64,000 nt of DNA from Caulobacter sp. 602-1 (GTDB lineage: Bacteria > Pseudomonadota > Alphaproteobacteria > Caulobacterales > Caulobacteraceae). The position numbers were made by a program, and so were the translations under genes. Shown here piece after piece: positions 9,293 through 17,361 of the stretch (position 1 is the stretch's first letter; each line of letters begins with the position of its first letter). The DNA lies in assembly GCF_003931565.1 (NCBI RefSeq), contig NZ_RRYI01000005.1, forward strand, positions 186,001 to 250,000, given 5' to 3'. Under the pieces are notes generated by a model. That model was not told the DNA's origin. It searched no databases and saw only the letters and a program-made list of their open reading frames with translations.

Positions 9293-9352
9293 CTTTGTTG
9301 GGCGCGTGACGGCCGCCGAAACCGGCATCCACTTTCGGCTGTCACGCTTGCC

Positions 9353-9385
9353 GCCTCCCGGCCCTCGGCCGGGAGGCTTTTTCTT
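9353..9385 (+). terminator. Rho-independent terminator after etfQO
   Basis: A perfect 11-bp stem (9353-9363 with 9367-9377, loop CTC) is followed by TTTTTTCTT. It lies 61 bases beyond the ETF-QO stop and 34 bases before the TPR lipoprotein gene. Confidence 0.88.
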
Positions 9386-9418
9386 GCGAGCGACCTCGAA
9401 ACCGCCGAGGGTGGCGGG

Positions 9419-11149
9419 ATGACGCGTTTCAAAGTTCTCCTCGCCTGCGTTTCCGTTTCGGCCCTGGCGGCCTGCGTTCAGGGACCCAGCACGGTCACGC
9501 TGCGAGGCCCGGTGGCGGGCTCGCCGCTGTTCGACACCCGCTCTTCGTACGGCCAGTTCCTGGCGGGCCAGGCGGCGCTCCGCGACGGCAGGTCGAAGGA
9601 GGCGGCCACCTATTTCGGCACGGCTGCGGTGCTGGGCGAGGACCCCGGCGTGATCGGCGAGCGTTCGTTCTCGGCCCTGCTGCTGGCCGGTGAGATCACC
9701 CGCGCCGCGGCGGCGGCGCCGACCGGTCCGGACGCCACCGAGGCCGTCCAGCGCATGGGCGTGCTGACCCGCGTGGTCGAGGCGCTGGCCACCAACAAGG
9801 GCAAGGACGCCCGGGCGCTGTTGAAGGCCGATCCGCCGGGCTTCCCGCACCAGCAGGCCGCCGCGCTGCTGGCCCCGTGGGCTGCGGCGGCCGCCGGCGA
9901 CAACGAGGGCGCGATCGTTCAGCCGACCCTGCGCAACGACAGGCTGGTGCAGTATTTCGGCCAGCAGGGCCAGGCGCGCCTCTATGAGCGCGCCAAGCGC
10001 TACGACGAGGCGGAGACCGACTACAAGGCCCTGACCGGCAACGTCGCCACGGCCAGCATCTTCACCTTGGACTATGGGGCGTTCCTGGAGCGCCGCAAGC
10101 GTCACGAAGACGCCGTGGCCCTGTACGACACGGCCCTTCGCGCGGCGCCCAACGACACGGGCCTGCTGCGGGCGCGCGCCCGCGCCGCCGCCAAGGGCGC
10201 GCCCCCCCCGATGCCGACCCTGCGCCAGGGCGCGGCCGAGGGGCTGGTGGCCTGCGCCGCCACCTTCGCCGGCGAGCGCCAGGCCCAGTTCGCCCTGGCC
10301 TATCTGCGTCTGGCCCTGCGCCTGGATCCGGCCCGCGATGAAGCCTGGATCCTGGTCGGGGACCTGTTGAACCAGGGCGACGATCCGCAGGGCGCGATCG
10401 AGGCCTATGGCCACGTGCCGGCCGGCGCGCCGCAATACGCCTCGGCTCAGAGCAAGATCGCCTGGGCCTGGAACGAGCTCGGCGACAAGGCCAAGGCGCT
10501 GGACGTGGCCCGCGCCGCCGCCACGACCGCGCCCAACGACCGTGACGCCCAGCTGGCCCTGGCCGACCTGCTGCGGGCCGGCGGCCAGTGGAACGAGTCG
10601 GTGGCGGTGCTGGACAAGGTGGTCGAGCGCGAGAGCGCCACCCCCGACTGGCGCGTGCTCTATCTGCGCGCCGTCTCTCTGGAACAGGCCAAGCGCTGGC
10701 CCGAGGCCGAGCGCGACCTGCAGGCGGCCCTGAAGATCAACCCCAACGAGCCGGAACTGCTGAACTTCCTCGGCTACAGCTGGATCGACCGCAACGAGCA
10801 CCTCGCCGAGGCCTTGGCCATGGTCCAGAAGGCCGTCGCCGCCCGCCCGCAGTCGGGCGCCATGCTCGACAGTCTCGGTTGGGCCTATTACCGCCTGGGC
10901 GACTACAAGACCGCCGTCGAGAAGCTGGAGGGCGCGGTCGAGCTTGAGCCCGGCGATCCGGACGTCAACGGCCACCTGGGCGACGCCTACTGGCGGATCG
11001 GCCGCAAGACCGAGGCCAAGTTCCAGTGGCAGCGCGTGCTGAGCCTGGAGCCGGACGACAAGCAGAAGGCCGAGTCTGAAGCCAAGCTGAAGAACGGCCT
11101 GGCCGCGACCGGCGCGCCGGCGACCGCGTCGACGGTGGCCCACAACTAG
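9419..11149 (+). CDS. Tetratricopeptide-repeat lipoprotein
   Basis: A 576-residue envelope protein. The N-terminus is a lipoprotein signal with lipobox LAAC, giving Cys19 as the lipidated residue. Several TPR units follow, clearest between residues 360 and 560, for example LLNFLGYSWIDRNEHLAEAL, MLDSLGWAYYRLGDYKTAV and NGHLGDAYWRIGRKTEA. The arrangement suits a periplasm-facing scaffold attached to the inner or outer membrane. Partners cannot be named from the sequence. ispE follows 41 bases downstream on the same strand. Confidence 0.88.
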   Translation: MTRFKVLLACVSVSALAACVQGPSTVTLRGPVAGSPLFDTRSSYGQFLAGQAALRDGRSKEAATYFGTAAVLGEDPGVIGERSFSALLLAGEITRAAAAAPTGPDATEAVQRMGVLTRVVEALATNKGKDARALLKADPPGFPHQQAAALLAPWAAAAAGDNEGAIVQPTLRNDRLVQYFGQQGQARLYERAKRYDEAETDYKALTGNVATASIFTLDYGAFLERRKRHEDAVALYDTALRAAPNDTGLLRARARAAAKGAPPPMPTLRQGAAEGLVACAATFAGERQAQFALAYLRLALRLDPARDEAWILVGDLLNQGDDPQGAIEAYGHVPAGAPQYASAQSKIAWAWNELGDKAKALDVARAAATTAPNDRDAQLALADLLRAGGQWNESVAVLDKVVERESATPDWRVLYLRAVSLEQAKRWPEAERDLQAALKINPNEPELLNFLGYSWIDRNEHLAEALAMVQKAVAARPQSGAMLDSLGWAYYRLGDYKTAVEKLEGAVELEPGDPDVNGHLGDAYWRIGRKTEAKFQWQRVLSLEPDDKQKAESEAKLKNGLAATGAPATASTVAHN

Positions 11150-11190
11150 GCTATCGGGCTGTCTTCCTTCACTGCGGAGTCCGAGAGATC

Positions 11191-12063
11191 ATGCGGCTTT
11201 CCGCCTTCGCCCCGGCCAAGGTCAATCTGTTCCTGCACGTGGGCGGGCCGGACGCTGAGGGCTATCACCCGATCTCCAGCCTGATGGTCTTCGCCGATGT
11301 CGGCGACCAGGTGATGATCCAGCCCGCCGACGTCCCGGATTTCGAGACCTCGGGCCCGTTCGGCGGCGCGATCCCCGCCGATGGCGAAAACCTGGTGGTT
11401 CGCGCCGCGCGCGCTTTCCACGCCAGGCTGGGCGGGCCTATCCCGCCGTATCGCCTGATCCTCGAGAAGCGCCTGCCGATCGCCGCCGGCCTGGGCGGCG
11501 GCTCCAGCGACGCCGGCGCGGCCCTGAAGCTGCTGCGCGACGCCCTGGCCCCGAACCTGTCCGACGACGACCTGGAGCCGCTGGCCGCCAGCCTGGGCGC
11601 GGACGGCGCGGCCTGCCTGCGGGCTACGGCCCTGATGGCCGAGGGGCGAGGGGAGATCCTGTCGCCGGCCCCGACCTTGCCAGAGCTGCACGCGGTGCTG
11701 GTCAATCCCGGCGCGCCGTCGCCGACCGGAGCGGTCTATCGCGCCTATGACGTCGCCGTGCATCCGGACGGCGCGACGGCGCCCTTTCTGCCGTCCGACC
11801 TGGAAAGCGTCGAGGAAGTCGCCGGCTGGCTGGCCGTGGCCACTCGCAACGACCTGGAGGCGCCGGCCGTGGCGCTGGAGCCGCGCATCGGCGAGGTGCT
11901 GGACGCCTTGCGGGACGAGCCCGAGAGCCTGCTGGTCCGGATGTCGGGCTCGGGCGCGACCTGTTTCGCCCTCTGCGCCGGCGACATCGAGGCCGAGGGT
12001 CTGGTCGACCGTCTCGAGTCGATGCGACCGGACTGGTGGGTGCGGCGTTGCCGCCTGAGCTAA
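11191..12063 (+). CDS. ispE: 4-diphosphocytidyl-2-C-methyl-D-erythritol kinase
   Basis: A 290-residue GHMP kinase of the MEP isoprenoid pathway; it phosphorylates the 2-hydroxyl of CDP-methylerythritol with ATP. The N-terminus FAPAKVNLFLHV and the glycine-rich ATP loop PIAAGLGGGSSDAGAALKLL (about residues 93-112) are diagnostic. A C-terminal SGSGATCFAL motif completes the GHMP fold. It starts at ATG 11191. The cyclophilin gene follows after four bases, so the two are likely cotranscribed. Confidence 0.96.
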   Translation: MRLSAFAPAKVNLFLHVGGPDAEGYHPISSLMVFADVGDQVMIQPADVPDFETSGPFGGAIPADGENLVVRAARAFHARLGGPIPPYRLILEKRLPIAAGLGGGSSDAGAALKLLRDALAPNLSDDDLEPLAASLGADGAACLRATALMAEGRGEILSPAPTLPELHAVLVNPGAPSPTGAVYRAYDVAVHPDGATAPFLPSDLESVEEVAGWLAVATRNDLEAPAVALEPRIGEVLDALRDEPESLLVRMSGSGATCFALCAGDIEAEGLVDRLESMRPDWWVRRCRLS

Positions 12064-12067
12064 GGAA

Positions 12068-12724
12068 ATGGACATGAAGCGCCGTGACGTTCTCGCCGCC
12101 CTCGGTCTAAGTCCCATTTGGGGCCTCGCCGCCGCGCCGGGGCTGGCCGACGCCCAGATCCTGAACCTGGCGCCGACGCCGATCGTGCCCGGCGCCGGCG
12201 ACGTCGTGGTCAGCCTGGACACCAGCCTGGGCGCCATCGTCATCGCCCTGAAGGCCCGGCAGGCGCCGCTGACCACGGCCAACTTCCTGCGGTATGTCGA
12301 TGGCAAGCTCTATGACGGGGCCAGCTTCTGGCGGGCCGCCAAGGCGCCAGGCTCGACCACCTACGGCCTGATCGAAGGCGGCCTGGCCGGCGACCCGAAG
12401 AAGGTGCTGAAACCCGTCGCCCACGAACCGACCACCCAGACGGGTCTGCGCCATGTCGACGGCACGCTGTCCCTGGCGCGGCGCGAGCCCGGCAGCGGCG
12501 ACAGCGACTTCTTCATCTGCGCCGGTGACGCCCCGTACCTGGACGCCAACCCCGCCGCCGAGGGGGACAATCTGGGCTTCGCCGCCTTCGGTCAGGTGGT
12601 CAAGGGCATGGAGATCGTCCGCGAGATCCTGAACCTGCCGACGCCCGGCGTGGCGATCAATCCGGTGATGAAGGGGCAGATGCTCGACCCGGTCGTGCCG
12701 ATCGTCACGGCGCGGCGGCTCTGA
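12068..12724 (+). CDS. Cyclophilin-type peptidyl-prolyl cis-trans isomerase, exported
   Basis: A 218-residue PPIase (216 if the second ATG at 12074 is used). The N-terminus KRRDVLAALGLSP followed by an Ala-rich stretch is a signal peptide with a twin-Arg pair, so export by Sec or Tat is likely. The cyclophilin core spans about residues 38-218: VVSLDTSLGAIVIALK, the segment TTANFLRYVDGKLYDGASF, and GDSDFFIC. The canonical cyclophilin active-site Arg in FHR is not obvious here (ASFWRAAK), as in the bacterial PpiA/B-like divergent group. It sits four bases after ispE. Confidence 0.85.
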   Translation: MDMKRRDVLAALGLSPIWGLAAAPGLADAQILNLAPTPIVPGAGDVVVSLDTSLGAIVIALKARQAPLTTANFLRYVDGKLYDGASFWRAAKAPGSTTYGLIEGGLAGDPKKVLKPVAHEPTTQTGLRHVDGTLSLARREPGSGDSDFFICAGDAPYLDANPAAEGDNLGFAAFGQVVKGMEIVREILNLPTPGVAINPVMKGQMLDPVVPIVTARRL

Positions 12725-12762
12725 TCGCTTCGGCCAGACCAGCCGGGGATCGCCCAAAGAGA

Positions 12763-12792
12763 AAGGGCGCGGAGATCGCTCTCCGCGCCCTT
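12763..12792. terminator. Bidirectional terminator between cyclophilin and amt
   Basis: A perfect 12-bp inverted repeat (12763-12774 and 12781-12792, loop ATCGCT) lies between two convergent genes. The stem carries AA on its left end and TT on its right end, but the T-tract is short on both sides, so the bidirectional role is inferred from position. Confidence 0.65.
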
Positions 12793-12814
12793 CGACTTGG
12801 AACCTACGCCAGCC

Positions 12815-14344
12815 TTAGCTGTGGTAGGCGCGTTCGCCGTGTTCCGAGATGTCCAGGCCTTCCTCTTCGGCTTCCGGCGAAGCCTTCAGACCGATGACCA
12901 GCTTGATCACGAAGAAGACGATCAGCGAGGCGACCAGCGACCACACGACCGTGACGCAGACGCCCTTCAGCTGGGCCATCACTTGGGTGCCCAGGCTGTA
13001 GACGGCGTTGTCGCAGGTCGAGATGTCGCCGTCCTTGGCGCAGCTCGTGTAGTCGACGATGCCGGCGCCGCCCCAGGCGGGGTTGACCAGCAGGCCGGTG
13101 CCGATGGCGCCGACGATGCCGCCGATGCCGTGGATGCCGAAGGCGTCCAGGCTGTCGTCGTACTTCAGGGCGTTCTTCACGACCGAGCAGAAGAAGATGC
13201 AGATCGGCGAGACGACGAGGCCCAGGATCACCGAACCCATCGGACCGGCGAAGCCGGCGGCCGGGGTGACGGCGACGAGGCCGGCGACGATGCCCGAGGC
13301 CAGGCCCAGGGCCGACGGCTTCTTGCGGGTGACCCACTCGACGACGATCCACGACAGGCCGGCGGCGGCGGTGGCCACGAAGGTGTTGATCATGGCCAGC
13401 GAGGCGTAGCCGTTCGATTCCAGGTTCGAGCCGGCGTTGAAGCCGAACCAGCCCACCCACAGCAGGCCGGCGCCGACCAGGGTCAGGGTCAGGGAGTGCG
13501 GGGGCATCGGCTCCTTGCCGTAGCCTTGACGCTTGCCGAGGATCAGGGCGCCCACGAGGGCGGCGATACCGGCGTTGATGTGGACGACGGTGCCGCCGGC
13601 GAAGTCGAGAGCGCCGAAGCTCCAGATCAGGCCCGACTTGACCGGAGCGGTCGGAGCCAGGGCGATCGCGTCAGGACCCGGCCACCACCAGACCATGTGC
13701 GCCATCGGATAGTACGACAGCAGCGGCCACAGGACGGCGAAGGCGACGATGGCGGCGAACTTCATGCGCTCGACCAGCGAACCGACCACGAGGGCCGCGG
13801 TGATGGCCGCGAAGGTCGACTGGAACGAGATGAAGGTGAACTCGGGGATCACCACGCCGGTCGAGAAGGTCGCGACGTTGCTGGCCGGGGTCACGTCCTT
13901 CAGGAACAGGCGTCCCAGGCCGCCGACGAAGCTGTCCCAGCTGCCGCCGTCGGTGAAGGCGAAGCTGTAGCCCCACAGGACCCAGGCGACGAAGCCGATC
14001 AGGGCGACGGTCGAGACCTGCATCATGACCGACAGCATGTTCTTGGCGCGCACCAGGCCGCCGTAGAACAGCGCCAGACCCGGGATGATCATCAGCAGGA
14101 CCAGCAGCGAGGACGTCAGCATCCACGCGTTGTCACCCTTGTCGTTCTTGTCGACGATGGTGGGCGCGGCGGCCGGAGCGGGGGCGGGCGTGGCGGCGGG
14201 CGCGGCCTCGGCGGGCGCGGCGGCCGTCATGGCGGCGGCCGGCGCGGGCGCGGCCTCCTGGGCGAAGGCGGTGGCGCCCAGCGGAGCCCCCGCCAGCGTC
14301 GCGGCGAGCAAAAGCCCGGCCAGCGGTTTGAAGGTGAGTTTCAT
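12815..14344 (-). CDS. amt: Ammonium transporter
   Basis: A 509-residue Amt/MEP/Rh channel for ammonium uptake. A cleavable signal peptide (ends AFA) is followed by an Ala/Pro-rich linker to about residue 65, then about 11 membrane helices. The family signature DFAGGTVVHINAG carries the first pore His, and DAFGIHGIGG carries the second. The start is ATG 14344; longer open frames upstream run through the PII gene and are not real. The PII gene lies 26 bases upstream on the same strand, the classical glnK-amt pair, in which PII plugs the channel when nitrogen is plentiful. It is about 60 residues longer than Amt proteins without the linker. Confidence 0.96.
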   Translation of the reverse strand: MKLTFKPLAGLLLAATLAGAPLGATAFAQEAAPAPAAAMTAAAPAEAAPAATPAPAPAAAPTIVDKNDKGDNAWMLTSSLLVLLMIIPGLALFYGGLVRAKNMLSVMMQVSTVALIGFVAWVLWGYSFAFTDGGSWDSFVGGLGRLFLKDVTPASNVATFSTGVVIPEFTFISFQSTFAAITAALVVGSLVERMKFAAIVAFAVLWPLLSYYPMAHMVWWWPGPDAIALAPTAPVKSGLIWSFGALDFAGGTVVHINAGIAALVGALILGKRQGYGKEPMPPHSLTLTLVGAGLLWVGWFGFNAGSNLESNGYASLAMINTFVATAAAGLSWIVVEWVTRKKPSALGLASGIVAGLVAVTPAAGFAGPMGSVILGLVVSPICIFFCSVVKNALKYDDSLDAFGIHGIGGIVGAIGTGLLVNPAWGGAGIVDYTSCAKDGDISTCDNAVYSLGTQVMAQLKGVCVTVVWSLVASLIVFFVIKLVIGLKASPEAEEEGLDISEHGERAYHS

Positions 14345-14370
14345 CGTCGGTATCCCCTTTTCCCGATGCG

Positions 14371-15032
<662 letters not shown>

Positions 15033-15383
15033 ATGTCGCCGCTGGTCATGAAGATCGCTCCCTGGCTGTTGCTGGTCATGTCGAACGTCTTCATGACCTT
15101 CGCCTGGTACGGCCACCTGAAGGGCAAGCCGATGGCCTTGCCCGTAGCGATCATCTCCAGCTGGCTGATCGCCCTGCCCGAATACTTGCTGGCGGTGCCG
15201 GCCAATCGGATCGGGCACGCCGTGTATTCGACAGCGGAGTTGAAGGTCGGTCAGGAGTTCATCACCCTGATGGTCTTCATGCTGTTCTCGTATTTCTATC
15301 TCGGCGAAGCGATCAAGTGGTCGACTGTCGCTGGATTTGGCCTGATCGTCGCCGGCGTCGCGGTCATATTCTATTTCCGGTGA
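15033..15383 (+). CDS. Small DMT-superfamily membrane protein (DUF486)
   Basis: A 116-residue protein with four predicted membrane helices: WLLLVMSNVFMTFAWY, ISSWLIALPEYLLAVPA, FITLMVFMLFSYFYLG and VAGFGLIVAGVAVIFYF. The order and the GEAIKW loop match the DUF486 family of half-size drug/metabolite-transporter-like proteins, which probably dimerise. Substrate unknown. It stands alone, followed by a strong dyad at 15388. Confidence 0.88.
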   Translation: MSPLVMKIAPWLLLVMSNVFMTFAWYGHLKGKPMALPVAIISSWLIALPEYLLAVPANRIGHAVYSTAELKVGQEFITLMVFMLFSYFYLGEAIKWSTVAGFGLIVAGVAVIFYFR

Positions 15384-15387
15384 CGCT

Positions 15388-15417
15388 TTCCGTGATCACG
15401 TGCCCGTGATCACGGAA
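15388..15417. repeat. 13-bp perfect inverted repeat containing a repeated 10-bp palindrome
   Basis: The arms 15388-15400 and 15405-15417 are exact reverse complements around the loop TGCC. Each arm also contains the palindrome CGTGATCACG (15391-15400 and 15405-15414), so the element is both a hairpin and two tandem palindromes 14 bp apart. It begins five bases after the DMT stop and lies 51 bases before the fasciclin start. No T-run follows, so it is either a terminator of unusual form or a paired operator. Confidence 0.75.
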
Positions 15418-15467
15418 CCGACTCCCCGGTCCGAGCGTACTCCGCTCGAACCGAGAGGAACTCGATC

Positions 15468-16370
15468 ATGATCACTCAGCGTCTCCTGACCGCCGCCGCC
15501 GCGGTCGCCCTGATGACCGGCTTCGCCCACGCCCAGGACGCGACGGCGCCCGCCGCGCCAGCGCCGGCCGCGTCCTCGCCCGTCGTCGCCAAGGGCGATC
15601 TGATCCAGACCGCCGAGGCCTCGGGTCAGTTCAACACCTTCCTGAAGGCTGTCGGGGCCGTGAACCTGACCAGCGTTCTAAAGACCAACCAGAACCTGAC
15701 CCTGTTCGCCCCGACCGACGCGGCCTTCGCCGCCTTGCCGGCCGGTGAGCTGGATAAGCTGATGCTGCCCGAGAACGGGCCGATGCTGCAGAAGGTGCTG
15801 ACCTATCACCTGATCAACGCCAAGGTGGACTCCACCAAGATCAAGGGCGCCAAGGGCGAGGTGAAGAGCGTCGAGGGCTCGCCGCTGCTGCTGGACGGCT
15901 CGGGCGCGGCCCCCATGGTCGACACCGCCACCATCACCCAGACCGATGTGATGGCCACCAATGGCGTGCTGCACGTGGTGGACAAGGTGCTGATCCCGAA
16001 GGACGTCCCGGGGCTGCAGTCCGCCGCCGCGGCGACGGACGCCAATGCGACGATGCAGGTCGCCGCCAACGAGCAGCAGGCGCCGGCCGGCCAGGCCATG
16101 ACGCCGGCCCCGGCCGCCCCGACCGATATGGCCTCTGACCCGGCCGCGAGCCCCGCCATGCCGGCGGCCACGGCGGCGCCGGACGCCGGGGTCAACACCT
16201 CGGGTGTCGTGCCGGTGTCTTCGCAATCGCCGGAGGCCCAGGCTTCGCTGAAGGCCGGCGACGCCAATGTCGTCTCCAACCCGCCGGTCGCCGACACCAA
16301 GGCCAACCGCGCCAAGTACGGCGCCCCGGAGTCGAACGCCGGCAAGCACACCGTGCCGAAGGGCAACTAA
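15468..16370 (+). CDS. Exported fasciclin (FAS1) domain protein
   Basis: A 300-residue secreted protein. The signal peptide ends near AHA (residue 22). One FAS1 domain spans about residues 43-180: NLTLFAPTDAAFAALP, the YHLINAKV segment and the closing VLHVVDKVLIP. The rest, from about residue 185, is Ala/Pro-rich and low complexity, ending in TVPKGN. FAS1 domains mediate adhesion to surfaces or polymers. A GAGAGG-like ribosome site precedes ATG 15468, and a strong terminator follows. Confidence 0.93.
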   Translation: MITQRLLTAAAAVALMTGFAHAQDATAPAAPAPAASSPVVAKGDLIQTAEASGQFNTFLKAVGAVNLTSVLKTNQNLTLFAPTDAAFAALPAGELDKLMLPENGPMLQKVLTYHLINAKVDSTKIKGAKGEVKSVEGSPLLLDGSGAAPMVDTATITQTDVMATNGVLHVVDKVLIPKDVPGLQSAAAATDANATMQVAANEQQAPAGQAMTPAPAAPTDMASDPAASPAMPAATAAPDAGVNTSGVVPVSSQSPEAQASLKAGDANVVSNPPVADTKANRAKYGAPESNAGKHTVPKGN

Positions 16371-16405
16371 AGCCCTTACCGTTCCGGACATCGCTTGAAG
16401 CACCG

Positions 16406-16437
16406 GTCGGCGGGCCCTATGGTCCGCCGACTTTTTT
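16406..16437 (+). terminator. Rho-independent terminator after the fasciclin gene
   Basis: An 11-bp stem (16406-16416 with 16421-16431, one G-T pair, loop CTAT) is followed directly by six T residues. Confidence 0.9.
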
Positions 16438-16455
16438 CTAGGCCTGCTTCGATTG

Positions 16456-17355
16456 ATGTCGCGCGAAAAACCCAAGTCCTTCCAAAGCCTGATCCTGACG
16501 CTCCATGACTATTGGAGCCGGCAGGGTTGCATCATCCTGCAGCCGCATGACGTGGAAGTGGGGGCGGGAACCCTGCACCCGGCCACGGTGCTGCGCGCCC
16601 TGGGCCCCAAGCCGTGGAACGCGGCCTATGTGCAGCCCTCGCGCCGTCCGGGCGACGGGCGCTATGGCGAAAACCCCAACCGCCTGCAGCACTATTACCA
16701 GTACCAGGTGATCCTGAAGCCGAACCCCGAGAACATGCAGGACCTGTATCTGGGTTCGCTGGAAGCGATCGGTCTGGACCTCCGCACCCACGACATCCGC
16801 TTCGTCGAGGACGACTGGGAGAACCCGACCGTCGGGGCCTGGGGCCTGGGCTGGGAAGTCTGGTGCGACGGCATGGAAGTGTCGCAGTACACCTACTTCC
16901 AGCAGGTCGGCGGCCTGGACGTCTCGCCGGTGGCCGGCGAGCTAACCTACGGCCTGGAACGTCTGGCCATGTACGTGTTCGGGGTCGACAACGTCTACGA
17001 CCTGCCGTTCAACGATCCGGACTCGCCGCTGGGCGCGACCACCTATGGCGACGTGTTCCTGGAGAACGAACGCCAGCAGTCGGAAGCCAACTTCCACGGC
17101 TATGACGTCGCGGTGCTCAAGCAGCAGTTCGAGCAGATGGAAGAGCAGGTGCCGCTGATGCTGGCCCGCTCGTACCACAACAAGGCTCTGGTCCTGCCCG
17201 CCTACGACATGGTCCTGAAGGCCAGCCACCTCTTCAACCTGATGAACGCCCGCGGCGCGATCGCCGTCGCCGAGCGCGCCAGCTACATCGGCCGCATCCG
17301 CGACCTCTGCAAGCTGTGCGCCAGCGCCTGGGTCGAGCAGCAGGAAGCCGCGTAA
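16456..17355 (+). CDS. glyQ: Glycyl-tRNA synthetase alpha subunit
   Basis: A 299-residue catalytic alpha chain of the tetrameric bacterial glycyl-tRNA synthetase. Class II features are visible: [20 protein letters not shown] near residue 16, [24 protein letters not shown] core near residue 60, and [19 protein letters not shown] (motif 3 region). ATG 16456 is preferred to an in-frame TTG one codon upstream. glyS follows after six bases, forming the usual operon. Confidence 0.97.
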   Translation: MSREKPKSFQSLILTLHDYWSRQGCIILQPHDVEVGAGTLHPATVLRALGPKPWNAAYVQPSRRPGDGRYGENPNRLQHYYQYQVILKPNPENMQDLYLGSLEAIGLDLRTHDIRFVEDDWENPTVGAWGLGWEVWCDGMEVSQYTYFQQVGGLDVSPVAGELTYGLERLAMYVFGVDNVYDLPFNDPDSPLGATTYGDVFLENERQQSEANFHGYDVAVLKQQFEQMEEQVPLMLARSYHNKALVLPAYDMVLKASHLFNLMNARGAIAVAERASYIGRIRDLCKLCASAWVEQQEAA

Positions 17356-17361
17356 AGTCTG

